In this document: piece by piece, positions 38,391 through 48,565 of the stretch
How positions within the stretch are numbered: the first letter of the stretch is position 1
How the letters are laid out: every line of letters starts with the position of its first letter
DNA from: Gnomoniopsis sp. IMI 355080
Lineage: Eukaryota; Ascomycota; Sordariomycetes; Diaporthales; Gnomoniaceae
Direction: 5' to 3'
Assembly (NCBI GenBank): GCA_027946555.1
Contig: JAPEVC010000200.1
Span: forward strand, 1 to 64,000
Length of the DNA: 64,000 nucleotides
Program-made: the position numbers and the translations under genes
The notes under the pieces: model-generated
What the model was told of the DNA's origin: nothing
The model's database searches: none
Seen by the model: only the letters and a program-made list of their open reading frames with translations

Positions 38391-41300
38391 TCAACTGGGC
38401 CCAAGGCCCGAATTCCTTTTATTTCCACACGCGACAAGCGCGCATGCATCGACCCAACCCACAACAACAACATCCCAGCAGACAATGGTGGCTGGGATCT
38501 CCACTCACCAAGTGTACATGTACAATTACAAAATATGATGACGCAAAAAGGCAAAGGGGCAACGATTTTCTAGACGTTGTAAAAGTCCTAGATGGGTAGA
38601 TGAATACGTATGTGACTTTGGGAGGGGCAGCGAATCGGCCGGCGAACCAAAAAAGGAGCATTTGCGAGGGAAAATGAGAGGCTCTTTTCTTCTCATCCGG
38701 TACTTGGTACACACTATACTGTAGTGCTTATCGTGGCTGTCTGGAAAAAGCTTGCTTTGGCTTACATACTTGTACTGTACTGTACTGTTACCCAGTGGCT
38801 ACATGGGGAATTTGAAGACAAAATCAATACGACACAAACGCAATTCTTCTCACTCGATTTCAGGCGTCTCTTTTTCTCTCTCTTCCCTCCCTCATCGGGT
38901 AGTGATTGTCAATGGCAGCTGCTCTGTCTGTTCCTCTGTCTCCCACTCTTATCATATCTCATCCCAAGCCTCAAAGCTAATTCAAAACACCTAACAAGCA
39001 ATTCTCAATTATGACATGATTCAAACTCAAGCTTTGCTCCAAACCTGGGACCGGGCGTTTCCCTATGGGCCTTTTCCCCAAACAACATACACACACACAC
39101 ACACACACGCATATACACATCACGTCAGTGCTTCCCTCTTTGTTGCATAAGCTTTTTCTTTCATTACACGACACAATATGACGACACGCGACCATCGGAA
39201 AAAAGCTACCAACTTACCAGCTTTTTCCATTTCTCCTTTTCTTTTTCCTCATTAGTAGAGTTGTCCAGCTCTTTTCAGTCAAGCTTTGGCCTGACGAGAT
39301 ATCAAAAAGGGGACACCTTTCTCACGCTAGGCCAGACAAGACCGACAGACAGACAGGTTGATACCTAGCTAGGTACCTAGGCTGAGGTTGAGAGCCAAAG
39401 CTTTTACTTCCGTATTAGTCGGAAAACCAAACGACAGGGGCGCACGGACGGGGGGGGCCTAGGGTCGTCATTACGAGACATGCTTTTTCAGCTTTTGGAG
39501 GGGGTGGGCAGGCAATTCTATTCTTTGTTAGTAAGTACTACAACCCGATGAATAGTGCATCAGTTCCAATTGATTTCACTTTCGCGCCTGAAAAAAAGTT
39601 CCGTTCAATTGGCGAGCCGCGTCCATCACCTACCCTTCCCCTAAAAAGAGGTCAGTATCTTCGACACCAGTGGGGCAGAGAAAAAAAAGCCGTTCGTCGG
39701 TGACAGGAGGACCCCTCATCAACGTACTGCTAAGAAAAAAAGACTTGACGAGTAAGGGAAGCTTGTTTTGGTACGGGACTGACTCGCGTTACCTTGACTA
39801 GCAAAATGCGCCCCCAGGAATGTATTTACCATGTACAAGTAGTACAGTACTATGATGGTAGTTATAGTTGCTCTTCTCCTTTTCTTGCGCTTGTTTCCAA
39901 GTTGGGAGGCAAATGTTGGGACCGCGCTGCCATGTTTCTTTCATATCTAATTTACCTTTTGAATGAAACCCCATTCCTTTGCCCCCCCCCCCGCGGCCAC
40001 AAAAGGCACAAGAACAAAAGCAGAGGCGTTCCTGGGGAATTCTCTTCTCAAGATCTTAAAGATCAAATTTGGCGGCAAACGAACGTCGACGCCCACACTT
40101 CCAATATAACAAAACGGGGACCCCTGGTATGTATGTACGGACAAATTCCCCCCTGTACATATTGCTTCGTAGCATCGCAGCCTATTGATTTTGGGGTTTG
40201 TTCAGGATGTTCCTCTCCCCGCGATTACCCGCAGGTATATAAGTAACTAAGGACGGAATACTACCTACCTGCCTGCCTACCTGCGCGCCTTAATAGAGTG
40301 TAATAATACATAAAGAAAAGGCCAATAAAGATTGGACACCAAGACAATAAAAAATAAAAGTGGAAAGTTGGAAAGCGGTGTGTAAAAGAAAGAAGGAAAA
40401 GACACAACAAAAGTCTTGAGACGCACGAACAACTCACTCGACAGCTAACAACAACAAACCCCAGCCCTAAAAACCTATCTCTATCTCTCTGTCTCTCTCT
40501 TGCTTTGACCCCAAACTCCACACATAAAACATATATCTGCGCGTCCTTTCTGGCGAAAGAATCCCAAAGAAATAAACATAAAAAAACAGCATCTATTAAA
40601 ACCCTCACAGTACACTTACATTGATACACACTAGCCGAAAAGAAAAAAAAGGGTCCAGATTTGTTTACATACCAGATTGCACCCCCACCCCCACCCACCA
40701 AAAGAAAGAAGAACCAAATCATTATAAGTCCTAAAACACTTACAAAAGAAAGTTCTAGCCCGTTTGTGTAACCCATCCTGCTTCCGATGCATGAATGCAC
40801 CCTCCTCCTGCACGCCAGCGGGGAGTCCCCAAGACAAACAAAACCCACTTTAGAACTCAACAATGGGAAACGTACGACTGCAGCAACAATGCCAATTGTT
40901 TTGTCATATGCAGGCAATGCACAGCCAGCCAACATGGGTGGGGCTGGAAACATCGGCACTTTTGGGATCCATTCCAGAAGACACACCACACAACGCACAG
41001 AGAAGGTTTACCCCTCAGCCCCTCTAAATGCCTCTCTAGGCAAGTGGGCTGACGATGGGAGCTTTGATGAGCTCCACCGTTGCTGTCAATGGACCCGCTA
41101 TCAATGCAAATTCGACTTATTTTTCACCGGAAGTTGAGAAATAGAAGGTGGTTCTATTTCCGACCAATGCCTTGGATGTGGTTGCTAATGAGGCCGGGGG
41201 AAGTGATCGCCCAATGGTCATACCAAAGCCAAGTACTGTACGGAATACCATTGAGTTGAGAAAAGCAAAAAGGATGTCAACCACAAAGAAGCCTTACTCC

Positions 41301-41572
41301 TCGAGCCGCCCAACATGAACACCCTCTGTGTGGAATATCAATGCAATCAGAAATCACCGTGACGCCGTCGCCGCTGTTGCTTTTATTGGCCTTTCCCCGG
41401 CTCCTGGCTGGGCACCAACGTCTCCGCGGCTCACTTTGTAAACGCCCCTTTGCTTGTTGGTACAGATAGAAAAGGGACCCAAAATAGGACGGTGCTTACG
41501 CTCGATCGAGGAGCCAACACGACAGAAAAGAATGAGGGCGTCAGGCCGTGGAAAGACGGTTCAAACGGCGCC
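38391..41572. other. Long convergent gene-free region
   Basis: 3.2 kb between two genes whose 3' ends face each other, unusually long for such a gap. It contains (CA)n at about 39089-39108, CCTAGCTAGGTACCTAGG-like sequence near 39364, C12 near 39988, and a TATATAAG element near 40235. The minus-strand open frame at 40261-40998 is Phe/Cys-rich and follows the pyrimidine bias, so I do not call it. A non-coding transcript is possible but unsupported. Confidence 0.5.
39088..39108. repeat. (CA)n microsatellite
   Basis: About ten uninterrupted CA units in the convergent gene-free region. Confidence 0.8.
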
Positions 41573-43774
41573 TCAGCGACCCTCATCCACAAAAGCTTTG
41601 AACCCATCTACGTCGCCCTCGGGCCGTTTCTCCCGGCTGACTGGGCCGAGTCCAAGCACAGCGACATCGTCGAAGCCGACGCTCGGGTCGAGTGCCCCGT
41701 CTCCATCCATGGTCGCCTTCTCGGGATCGTGACTCTCCTTTCCACTCCACCAAAAGCTCCCCTCATCTCTTTCCAATTTGTTCGCCAGCTCCTTCAAGTT
41801 CATGCTACCTGTACTTGGGTAGACGCGGCACCTGGTAGGCTGCCACTCGACCGCCGCGACGACATGGGCGTCATTGACAACATTGTCGTCCACTGACACC
41901 GAGGAAGATGTCGCCACGGACGCACTGCTGGAGAATGGGGGCGTCGGTACGTCTGTGCCCTCGTTGTCGCCGGCGCCGAACACGGCCGTACGCAGGTCCT
42001 CGCGGTACTGCGTCAGTCCGAACACCACAGGGGAATGGTAGATCGCCGAGAGGCCCTGCTTCCACATGCGCACGACATGGTCGTCGCCCTTGTTGTCATG
42101 AAAGTGTGGGTTGATTGTGCGAATTTGGAGGATCTGGATTTTGGCGGGCGAAGCGTGGGAGGTAGGAGATTCGGGAGGCGTCATGTGCGACATGGCGCCG
42201 TTGTGAATGACAGCCGTCTTGTGAAATGGGCCCGTGTCCAGAGGAGGCGGCAATTGCTTGACTGCTGGTTCTTTGCCCAGGCTAGTTGATGCGATGGGGG
42301 GAGAGGTCGGCTGCGTGGACTCTTCGTATGCGCTTAACATGGGCGAGTTCACTGGCGACATGGAAGCAGGCGACACTGGTAGAGTATCGGCGAACTTGAT
42401 TGCTGCCATACTCGAAGTCTCCGGATGCATATCGATTCCCTCGTCAGGATTGTTCTTTGACTTGCCAGCAAAGCGCTCAAATATGTCCAGGAAGTGGAAA
42501 GGCTCGATAGCATAGCCACTCGCCACGCGGAGCTTTAGAGCCAGCGATATGGTCATGGCATGCTCGCCCGCGTTGCCGGTACAGATGAGATCGGTCATCT
42601 CTTCATGGCCTCCAGCATCACCAGTGTCGATGCAAGCGTCGATGTTTGTGAGCAGCCGGTTCAGCCACCGGTTTACAATCTCAGAGCTGCGACCGGAGGG
42701 CTTGAAGTGCAGCTTGCCGTTGTCGATCTTGGGCTTGCTGGACCAATTAATGCGTACCATGGCGTCCTCGGCCTGGGCGAGGTGCAGGCCAGCGCTGAAA
42801 GCGCGGCAGTACTCCTGCACACTGCCAGGGACAAAGTTGTCAGCGTCCACAAAGCCAATGTACTTGTAATAGCCAGGCGTGCCATCAGCGTGGTCATCGC
42901 TGCTGTTTTGCTGAGGAGACCTGTTGTTGCACCCGTTACAAGTGCCCTTATTGGTGGACTGGTTGCTGCAGCAGAAATGCACGTTGCCTTGGATAGTCGA
43001 GCGCGTACAGCCGTCGTCACACCGCACGTCAGCAAGTATCTCGGCTGGTCTGCATCTCTCGTCACTCTTGTGAATGGTCCATTTTGGACCCCTGGCAATG
43101 GCAGCCAGTGCGATGCCGATCACAAGCCCCTCCCCTTTGCCCTTGTGTACCAAGCCATCGCCCTCATCGTCCAGGAGCTCCTTCATGCCAGCGGCGCGCA
43201 GAGTCTCGGCTACTTTGGGGTCCCGTTGCTGGATTGCCATGCCGCTGCGGCCGGTGGCGTGGCAGAAGTCGGCCAGGGCATCGCGCTCGACGGCGTAATT
43301 TTGTGACTGGGATCCGGAGACGAGGATGATCAGACTAGTTGCCGGGATAGCCGCCCAAACTCCCCGAATATGCTCCAGGGGCTCATCTTTGCAGGGCACG
43401 ACAACGGCGGTTCGGGATTGAATGGCGTTGATGGCAGAAGGAGGCACTGGCTGTGTGGTGTTGGGCGTGTTCCGGAAGTGATGGACTCGATAAGGTGCCG
43501 CAGGTGAGACCTCGAGCGCCTCGAGCTCGACAACACGCTGTACGCCGAGGATTTCAATGTCGCCGATGCGAGCGCTGGCCAGAGGCGCGGTCACACGCAT
43601 CGTGGGCAACGCGTGGGAAGAGGGGAGTATGGTAGGGCTGTATGGTCGTAGCAACTGGTATTGCGATGGTTCATCGAGGAGGACTATATGAGTATCTCTG
43701 CCCCCAGGGGTGGTGGTCGTGTACCGGGGGATATCCCGGAGAGTTAGGTTCCTGGCTCGATAATAAATGGACAA
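41573..43774 (-). CDS. Mannosyl-3-phosphoglycerate synthase (GT78 family), fungal long form
   Basis: Transfers mannose from GDP-mannose to 3-phosphoglycerate, first step to the compatible solute mannosylglycerate. Single exon of 733 residues. Family blocks: VVVPCKDEPLEHIRGV (125-140), LVHKGKGEGLVIG (208-220), YKYIGFVDADNFVPGSVQEY with the DAD metal/nucleotide site (303-322), MVRINWSSKPKI (339-350), ICTGNAGEHAMT (397-408), GYAIEPFHFLDIFERF (420-435) and IRTINPHFHDNKGDDHV (551-567). Compared with the roughly 400-residue bacterial and archaeal enzymes it has an N-terminal extension, a cysteine-rich insert at 229-298, a disordered insert at about 440-545 that splits the core, and a 150-residue tail. 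No mannosyl-3-phosphoglycerate phosphatase is visible in the window, so the final product in this organism is uncertain. Confidence 0.92.
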   Translation of the reverse strand: MSIYYRARNLTLRDIPRYTTTTPGGRDTHIVLLDEPSQYQLLRPYSPTILPSSHALPTMRVTAPLASARIGDIEILGVQRVVELEALEVSPAAPYRVHHFRNTPNTTQPVPPSAINAIQSRTAVVVPCKDEPLEHIRGVWAAIPATSLIILVSGSQSQNYAVERDALADFCHATGRSGMAIQQRDPKVAETLRAAGMKELLDDEGDGLVHKGKGEGLVIGIALAAIARGPKWTIHKSDERCRPAEILADVRCDDGCTRSTIQGNVHFCCSNQSTNKGTCNGCNNRSPQQNSSDDHADGTPGYYKYIGFVDADNFVPGSVQEYCRAFSAGLHLAQAEDAMVRINWSSKPKIDNGKLHFKPSGRSSEIVNRWLNRLLTNIDACIDTGDAGGHEEMTDLICTGNAGEHAMTISLALKLRVASGYAIEPFHFLDIFERFAGKSKNNPDEGIDMHPETSSMAAIKFADTLPVSPASMSPVNSPMLSAYEESTQPTSPPIASTSLGKEPAVKQLPPPLDTGPFHKTAVIHNGAMSHMTPPESPTSHASPAKIQILQIRTINPHFHDNKGDDHVVRMWKQGLSAIYHSPVVFGLTQYREDLRTAVFGAGDNEGTDVPTPPFSSSASVATSSSVSVDDNVVNDAHVVAAVEWQPTRCRVYPSTGSMNLKELANKLERDEGSFWWSGKESHDPEKATMDGDGALDPSVGFDDVAVLGLGPVSREKRPEGDVDGFKAFVDEGR

Positions 43775-45113
43775 TTATGAGTGCCCAGACAGATGACGAT
43801 GTATTAGGTTCGCACTAGGAAGGAGCTTGGGGAGGGATTAGATGAGGTTGAACCTGCTGATCTGAGAGATACTCATGACTGCTGCTAGATAGATGGGTGA
43901 TGATACAGGCAGTATCTGTCCACAGCTTCTTGCCAAAAAAAAAAGAAGGGAATGTTGGTGCAATGCCCAGACCTAAGATATACATCACCAAGGACGCCCT
44001 TCCGGCCTACTTTTCAAGAACCCTCCTCGCATTTGTACTCGCTCCTGCCAACAGCCATGGTGTTGCTGCTCCTGTGTTTGTTTGCTGTCCTTTAATTCTG
44101 TTCGTCCTCGTCTATTTCTTGATTGCACGACTCCACTCGACTGTGCGTGTGCGAAAGCATGGAAAATTGCCATATGTCGGATGCCGCATCTCAGATATCG
44201 CATGCATGCACATCTAGATCCCATCATGTGGGCGTCACTCATCTGCTCAGAGTCTCATCGTCCTATCATCGTCGCGTCACGTCACCTCAGATCAGGATGA
44301 ATAGACAGGCAGTCTTGCTCTGCTATCCCCGTTCACCTCATGCGCTGGCGTAGCATCCTTGATTATTTATCATTGATCATGCTTTCTCGGTCACCGAGTC
44401 GATAGCCCCAGAGAAGAATTGCATGGTATGAATCCAATAGAACATTCAAGCCGTGACCTACCGGGCCTATGACAATGGTGTCCAAGATCAAGGACAAGGC
44501 TCGCGATAGCTCAGCGGGAGTTGTACATAGGAGTGCTGGGATGGCGGGGCTGACAGAATCATGCTTGAGTTGGTGCCACAGAAAACCTGGGGTCGTTCGA
44601 CTTGGCGAATACGAAAATCAGTCCACCAGCACCTAGTTCACCGGTTGCTGTGCCTCTGCTAGCGCGTGTAAGCTTCCCTGTCACCATGTGTAGCGTGTAG
44701 CGTGCCATCTGTGCAGTATCTGGGATATCTCCATCGTTGTGGATATAGAATCTTCCGGTGAAGAGGCATCTTGAGGGGAGAGTGTTACTGCAGCAGGTTG
44801 CGATTTGTTGTCCAGAAGATTCTGTCCCGTTTCACCGCCGGTGAGCTGCATCGGTATATGCCACTCATCCCATGATCAACCCCAGACGCGAGAGGGAAAG
44901 ATGGCACGCAAGATACTAGCCGCGTGCCCACACGCGAGTGTAACCATGGGGTACAAGTCCCGAGTCCCTGGTTGCACGGTCGAGCTGACATATCTACTCC
45001 CAAGCTGTCCACGCCATCCTCTCGGCTGCGGGTATGCAGCTTTCCCAAGAGAAAAGGCACGGGCCGCGGTGTCAGAAACTTCCGGTCGCCTGTCATCTTG
45101 GTTCGGCGGCACA
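43775..45113. other. Intergenic region upstream of the synthase
   Basis: 1.3 kb containing the synthase promoter and the 3' flank of the OMS1-like gene. A tRNA-like A box occurs near 44510 but has no B box. No supported gene. Confidence 0.5.
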
Positions 45114-46547
45114 CTATCGAGCTCGCTTGCAATTCGCCTCGATCTCAATGCGGCTCGGGTTTAATCTCAATTCGATCCACAGGACCGTGCCCCCTTGCAA
45201 CCACAGCGGCCTGTCCACCCTGACCACCTCCAGCCCTGGCACATCCTTCTCGGCCCTGCGCACGATTTCCTCGATGTCGCGATTCCACCAACAGCCGTAC
45301 TTTCGGAAGTGGCCCGGAGCAAATTTGTCTAGCAACGAGTTCAGCCAGCCGTAGGAGCCCCGGCCGTGCTCCAGTAGATAGATACGGCCGGAACCAGGCC
45401 GTACCACTGCGGCCATGTTGGCCAGTAGGCGGGACGGGTCGGCAACACTACAGAGGCCAAAGTTTTGCAGAACAGTGTCGTAGTACCGAGGCGCTGGGTG
45501 TACGCAACTGCTGTCATGCGAGGTCAGTGCTGGCGGGTTCGGAAGGCGCACCTGGGCGTCGGATCTGTAGAGACGAATGCGGCCTGCACCGATGTTGGCG
45601 GCCAGGATTTCATCCGGGAGGGTCGGTTGTTGGTTGGCTACTGCGGAGGAGGTGGTGGTGGCGATGGGCTGTTGTGGTGAGACTGGCCTCTGAGCTTGTT
45701 CTTTTGCTTGTGACTCCTCAGGTGATCTTCGGCGTCTTCGGGGAATCAACTCCGGCATGGCTTTGCGGAGCTTGTCCCACGCGACCTCCAGCACATCTGT
45801 AGACACGTCTACGCCCGTGTAGCTCACCACCTCGGGAGCTTCGTCCCCCGGTAGAACCAATCCCTTCCCTTTCTTCTTCATACGCCTCAATACTCGGTCC
45901 TTTTCCAGGTCGATCTCACTCTTCACCTCTTGCCTCTCTTTCTCTTCCCCATCCCCCGCCAGCAGCAGCGGCGGCGGCGGCGCAGTAGCCCGAATCTCGT
46001 CCCAGTCAATGAAATCAACGTTCCGCCCTGTGCCCACAGCCACCTCGAGGACGTGACCCCGCGCAAGGCCACCCATGAGCTTGCGCAACCCTTTGATGCC
46101 CATGCGGCTCTCGCTCTGGTTCAGCTCCTGGTCAAAGACCAGCGCAGTGATGCGGCCCTGCCGCACGTCCAGCGGCCGGCCTGTAGGCGTGCAGCAGTCG
46201 TGTCCGGCGGTGGCGGCATCGTCGTCATTATGAGGGTCGCTGGTGGCGCTCATGACGAGCAGCGAAACGTAGCTACCGATGACCATGGCGGCGAGGCCTG
46301 CAGCTACGAGGGGTATCCTTCTTTGGGTAAGAAGCTCTGAGAGCGTTTGGCGGTTGTCCTTGGCTGCGTCCTTGGCTGCTGCGCCCTTGGGCTTGGTCGA
46401 CCTTGCCCAGTGCCTTGGTGATGTGCTAAATGGACGTGAGGAGCCGGCTGCTGTGCTTGCAAGACGCCATTCAGAACGTCTTGCGCGGCCTGGTGCACCT
46501 CGAGACACGGCCCGGCTCGTCCATCTCACAGACCAGGACGCGGACAT
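45114..46547 (-). CDS. OMS1: Mitochondrial methyltransferase-like protein, OMS1 family
   Basis: Single exon, 477 residues. The N-terminus is rich in Arg, Ser and Ala with almost no acidic residues until about 60, as in a mitochondrial presequence (FSTSPRHWA). It is followed by one membrane segment (IPLVAAGLAAMVIGSYVSLLV, about 78-98). A class I SAM-binding fold follows: motif I VLEVAVGTGRNVDFIDW (about 166-182), VVSYTGVDVSTDVLEVAW, DTVLQNFGLCSVADPSRLL and the closing HGRGSYGWLNSLLDKF...YGCWWNRDIEEI block. In yeast Oms1 is an inner-membrane protein linked to respiratory-complex assembly; its substrate is not settled. A proline-rich linker and an arginine-rich insert (PRRRRRSPEE) separate the motifs. 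The Copia element is inserted about 670 bp upstream. Confidence 0.88.
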   Translation of the reverse strand: MSASWSVRWTSRAVSRGAPGRARRSEWRLASTAAGSSRPFSTSPRHWARSTKPKGAAAKDAAKDNRQTLSELLTQRRIPLVAAGLAAMVIGSYVSLLVMSATSDPHNDDDAATAGHDCCTPTGRPLDVRQGRITALVFDQELNQSESRMGIKGLRKLMGGLARGHVLEVAVGTGRNVDFIDWDEIRATAPPPPLLLAGDGEEKERQEVKSEIDLEKDRVLRRMKKKGKGLVLPGDEAPEVVSYTGVDVSTDVLEVAWDKLRKAMPELIPRRRRRSPEESQAKEQAQRPVSPQQPIATTTSSAVANQQPTLPDEILAANIGAGRIRLYRSDAQVRLPNPPALTSHDSSCVHPAPRYYDTVLQNFGLCSVADPSRLLANMAAVVRPGSGRIYLLEHGRGSYGWLNSLLDKFAPGHFRKYGCWWNRDIEEIVRRAEKDVPGLEVVRVDRPLWLQGGTVLWIELRLNPSRIEIEANCKRAR

Positions 46548-47211
46548 TGGAGGAGGGGGGGCCTGCTCTGTTCACCTCATGCGTACGTACACGTATTGTC
46601 GTCTCGCTTCCCGCCCGGGAAAAATCAAGAGAAAAAAAAGAGTCTGGCGGCCAGTTCCGTCACTCGTGCCGAAGTTTTCCCTCCTTTTTTTTTTTAGCGC
46701 TGTCGACGACGTTTGTTCGTTGTCAGATCTTCCGATGGCATAACGAAGCCAAAAGAGACCCGAAGAAAAATTGAGGCTCCACGGGACGGGCGCCACGGGA
46801 TTGCAGCGTGGCGCGTTGCAGCGGCGTGCCGGGTGCACAGCAGGACCAGGCAATCAGATCCAGCGGTCTTGAGTGACAGGGGGGGCCTGGAACTTGCGGC
46901 TGCAGTTCGCCTTTTTGGTCGCCTAGCGCTCGCCAAAGATTTCATAGTAATTATGGACGCAAAGTCAAACGGATATAATGAAAATCGGAGCATTGTTATT
47001 CCCATGAGCACACACCACACACACACAACATATTTCCGGTACTCTGTAGGGAGCATGCAGCATCTTTCGCTTACTCCACGAGTGAGTCTTTGGATCCTTT
47101 CCTTTTGTTATGTAGTACACAACACCTATTTACACTCTTTGCTCATCTGTGTGTCTCTGCATACACACCTGTGCTTTGTGCCCTTAGTCCAGCCAATTGC
47201 CCAATAATTGG
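46548..47211. other. OMS1-like promoter region up to the retrotransposon
   Basis: 664 bp. It would normally carry the promoter of the minus-strand OMS1-like gene, so the retrotransposon separates anything further upstream from that gene. No gene seen. Confidence 0.5.
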
Positions 47212-47216
47212 CAGAA
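47212..47216. repeat. Target-site duplication CAGAA, left
   Basis: Five bases directly before the TGTTG end of the element, matched exactly at 54148-54152. Confidence 0.95.
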
Positions 47217-47439
47217 TGTTGAATGGGCTTTAAAGTACATACGTACAAAAGCGTAATCACAGGTAAAAGCAATATAACAAAACAGTGGGTTCAATTCATC
47301 ATACTCTAAGAAAGTAGAACTAGAAATAGTGATCCGTACGGACGACCTTTTATGCCCTTGGCTGATTATGTCAGCCAGAACCCGTCCGTACGTCTGGGGA
47401 TCCGTACAGAGCCGCAACACCAATGCCATTATTCCAACA
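47217..47439 (-). repeat. 3' LTR of the Copia element
   Basis: 223 bp, from TGTTGAATGG to TTCCAACA on the plus strand; identical by eye to 53925-54147. It contains four or more CGTAC/GTACG words. Confidence 0.95.
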
Positions 47440-47445
47440 CTGGCA

Positions 47446-47456
47446 CTTTTTCTTTT
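47446..47456 (-). other. Probable polypurine tract
   Basis: On the minus strand AAAAGAAAAAG lies 6 nt inside the 3' LTR, where the primer for plus-strand DNA synthesis is expected. The fit is loose because of the spacer. Confidence 0.45.
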
Positions 47457-47700
47457 GCGGCTCGTACGGTCCAAAAGACAATCAAACTTTTGATAGGCAG
47501 TCAGGTGCCCTTTATTGTCCCTCCTTCACGTACGTTATTGTTGAAACAACGTACGTAGGTGAATCCATTGTTTGCTATTGTTCCCATTGAGTGAATAGCG
47601 TACGGTTTATGAAAACCGAAAACTTTTCGAACAATAGTCAGAACAATGCGTGCGTCACAGTGAATGAAAAACAGCAATTGCTAGCTCCTTTCACCTGGGG

Positions 47701-47723
47701 CCCCAATACTATATATATTGGGG
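47701..47723 (+). promoter_or_regulatory. TATA element inside an inverted repeat, promoter of the antisense gene
   Basis: CCCCAATA (47701-47708), a 7-nt spacer CTATATA, then TATTGGGG (47716-47723). The arms are perfect complements and enclose a TATATATA box about 150 bp before the ATG at 47865. A C/T tract at about 47748-47771, common around fungal transcription starts, follows. The CCAAT core is present in both arms' sense. Confidence 0.55.
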
Positions 47724-47864
47724 TCCCGTACGGGCAGTTTGCAAACTTCCCTTTTTTTTTTTTTTCTTTTCAAGCCGTCTTGATCGCACGCCAGCGACGA
47801 TCAGGTTCTCATCATTCTTTTTCGCACGATCATCAATCTTCTTCTCAATCGTACATCCATCGTA

Positions 47865-48391
47865 ATGGCTGCCAACCTTCAGTCGACGCCTATCTTCCGC
47901 ACCACCCACCTGGGTTACCAGGGAGGTATGCAGAGCCTCATCGTGCATTTCTCGGATGCTACGACTCTCCTGAATTTGCGCGCGTTGTGTAAGAATGTAT
48001 GTGTGGTATCTGATCCCCCTCCTTCCTTCTTGACTAACGTGCGTAGTCTGAGGAGACGGCCATATCGTACCTGCCTCTCGCCGACGTCCGCTTGGAGGTC
48101 GCCGCGAACATGGGCAACACCCAGTTGATCCTCGCCAAGATCGTTCGTCGTGACTCTTACTTCACGGCTCTGTACGTACCTTCCCTCCTTCCCTCGTTTC
48201 TGCTCCGTACTAATGTCTATTCGTATAGGCTCGTTGCCGCCGCCGGCGGGATCTCGAATACCGAGTGCGGTCACTCGTGTGGCAACCCCGCTTCCTCGAC
48301 GCACCCTTTTACGGAGTGTATTCGTGTCGCCAACTACCAGGGCGGCGCGTGCGCCACCTGTATTTGGAAGAGCCATGCCGCGCGTTGCTAG
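47865..48391 (+). CDS. Cysteine-rich protein gene antisense within the Copia element (DUF3716-like)
   Basis: Three exons (47865-47996, 48047-48171, 48229-48391) join in frame to 139 residues. Both introns are clean: GTATGT...CTAAC...TAG (50 nt) and GTACGT...CTAAT...TAG (57 nt). The N-terminal part (MAANLQSTPIFRTTHLGYQG onward, then ETAISYLPLADVRLEVA) is not recognised. The C-terminus has six cysteines spaced C-x3-C-x12-C-x10-C-x2-C-x8-C, with PFTEC, GACATC and HAARC. This pattern recalls the fungal DUF3716 family of unknown function and may bind zinc. It is opposite to gag-pol, so its introns cannot be spliced from the element's genomic RNA and survive retrotransposition. The frame is intact although gag-pol has three stops. 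Confidence 0.8.
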
Positions 48392-48565
48392 GCGCACTCT
48401 TCCTCGTACGACAGCTCGACTATCATGGGAATGGTAGGAGGATTCGGACAGCCTCCATGGAGTGGAAGGTGGATTGTGCGGAGGAATAGCGCACGAGGGT
48501 AACTTCAGGCAATAAGAACAACAGGCTTTCGTCCGCCCTCTATATCTCTCGTACGCATATGATTG

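Noticed and set aside
40261..40998. Minus-strand open frame of 245 codons
   Set aside because: Phe/Cys/Leu-rich translation simply reflects purine-rich DNA in a gap; no motif.
41908..43306. Plus-strand frames opposite the mannosylphosphoglycerate synthase
   Set aside because: GC-rich shadow frames of a clearly conserved gene.
44505..44575. tRNA-like A box (TAGCTCAGCGGGAG)
   Set aside because: No B box and no foldable cloverleaf follow; chance match or tRNA relic at most.
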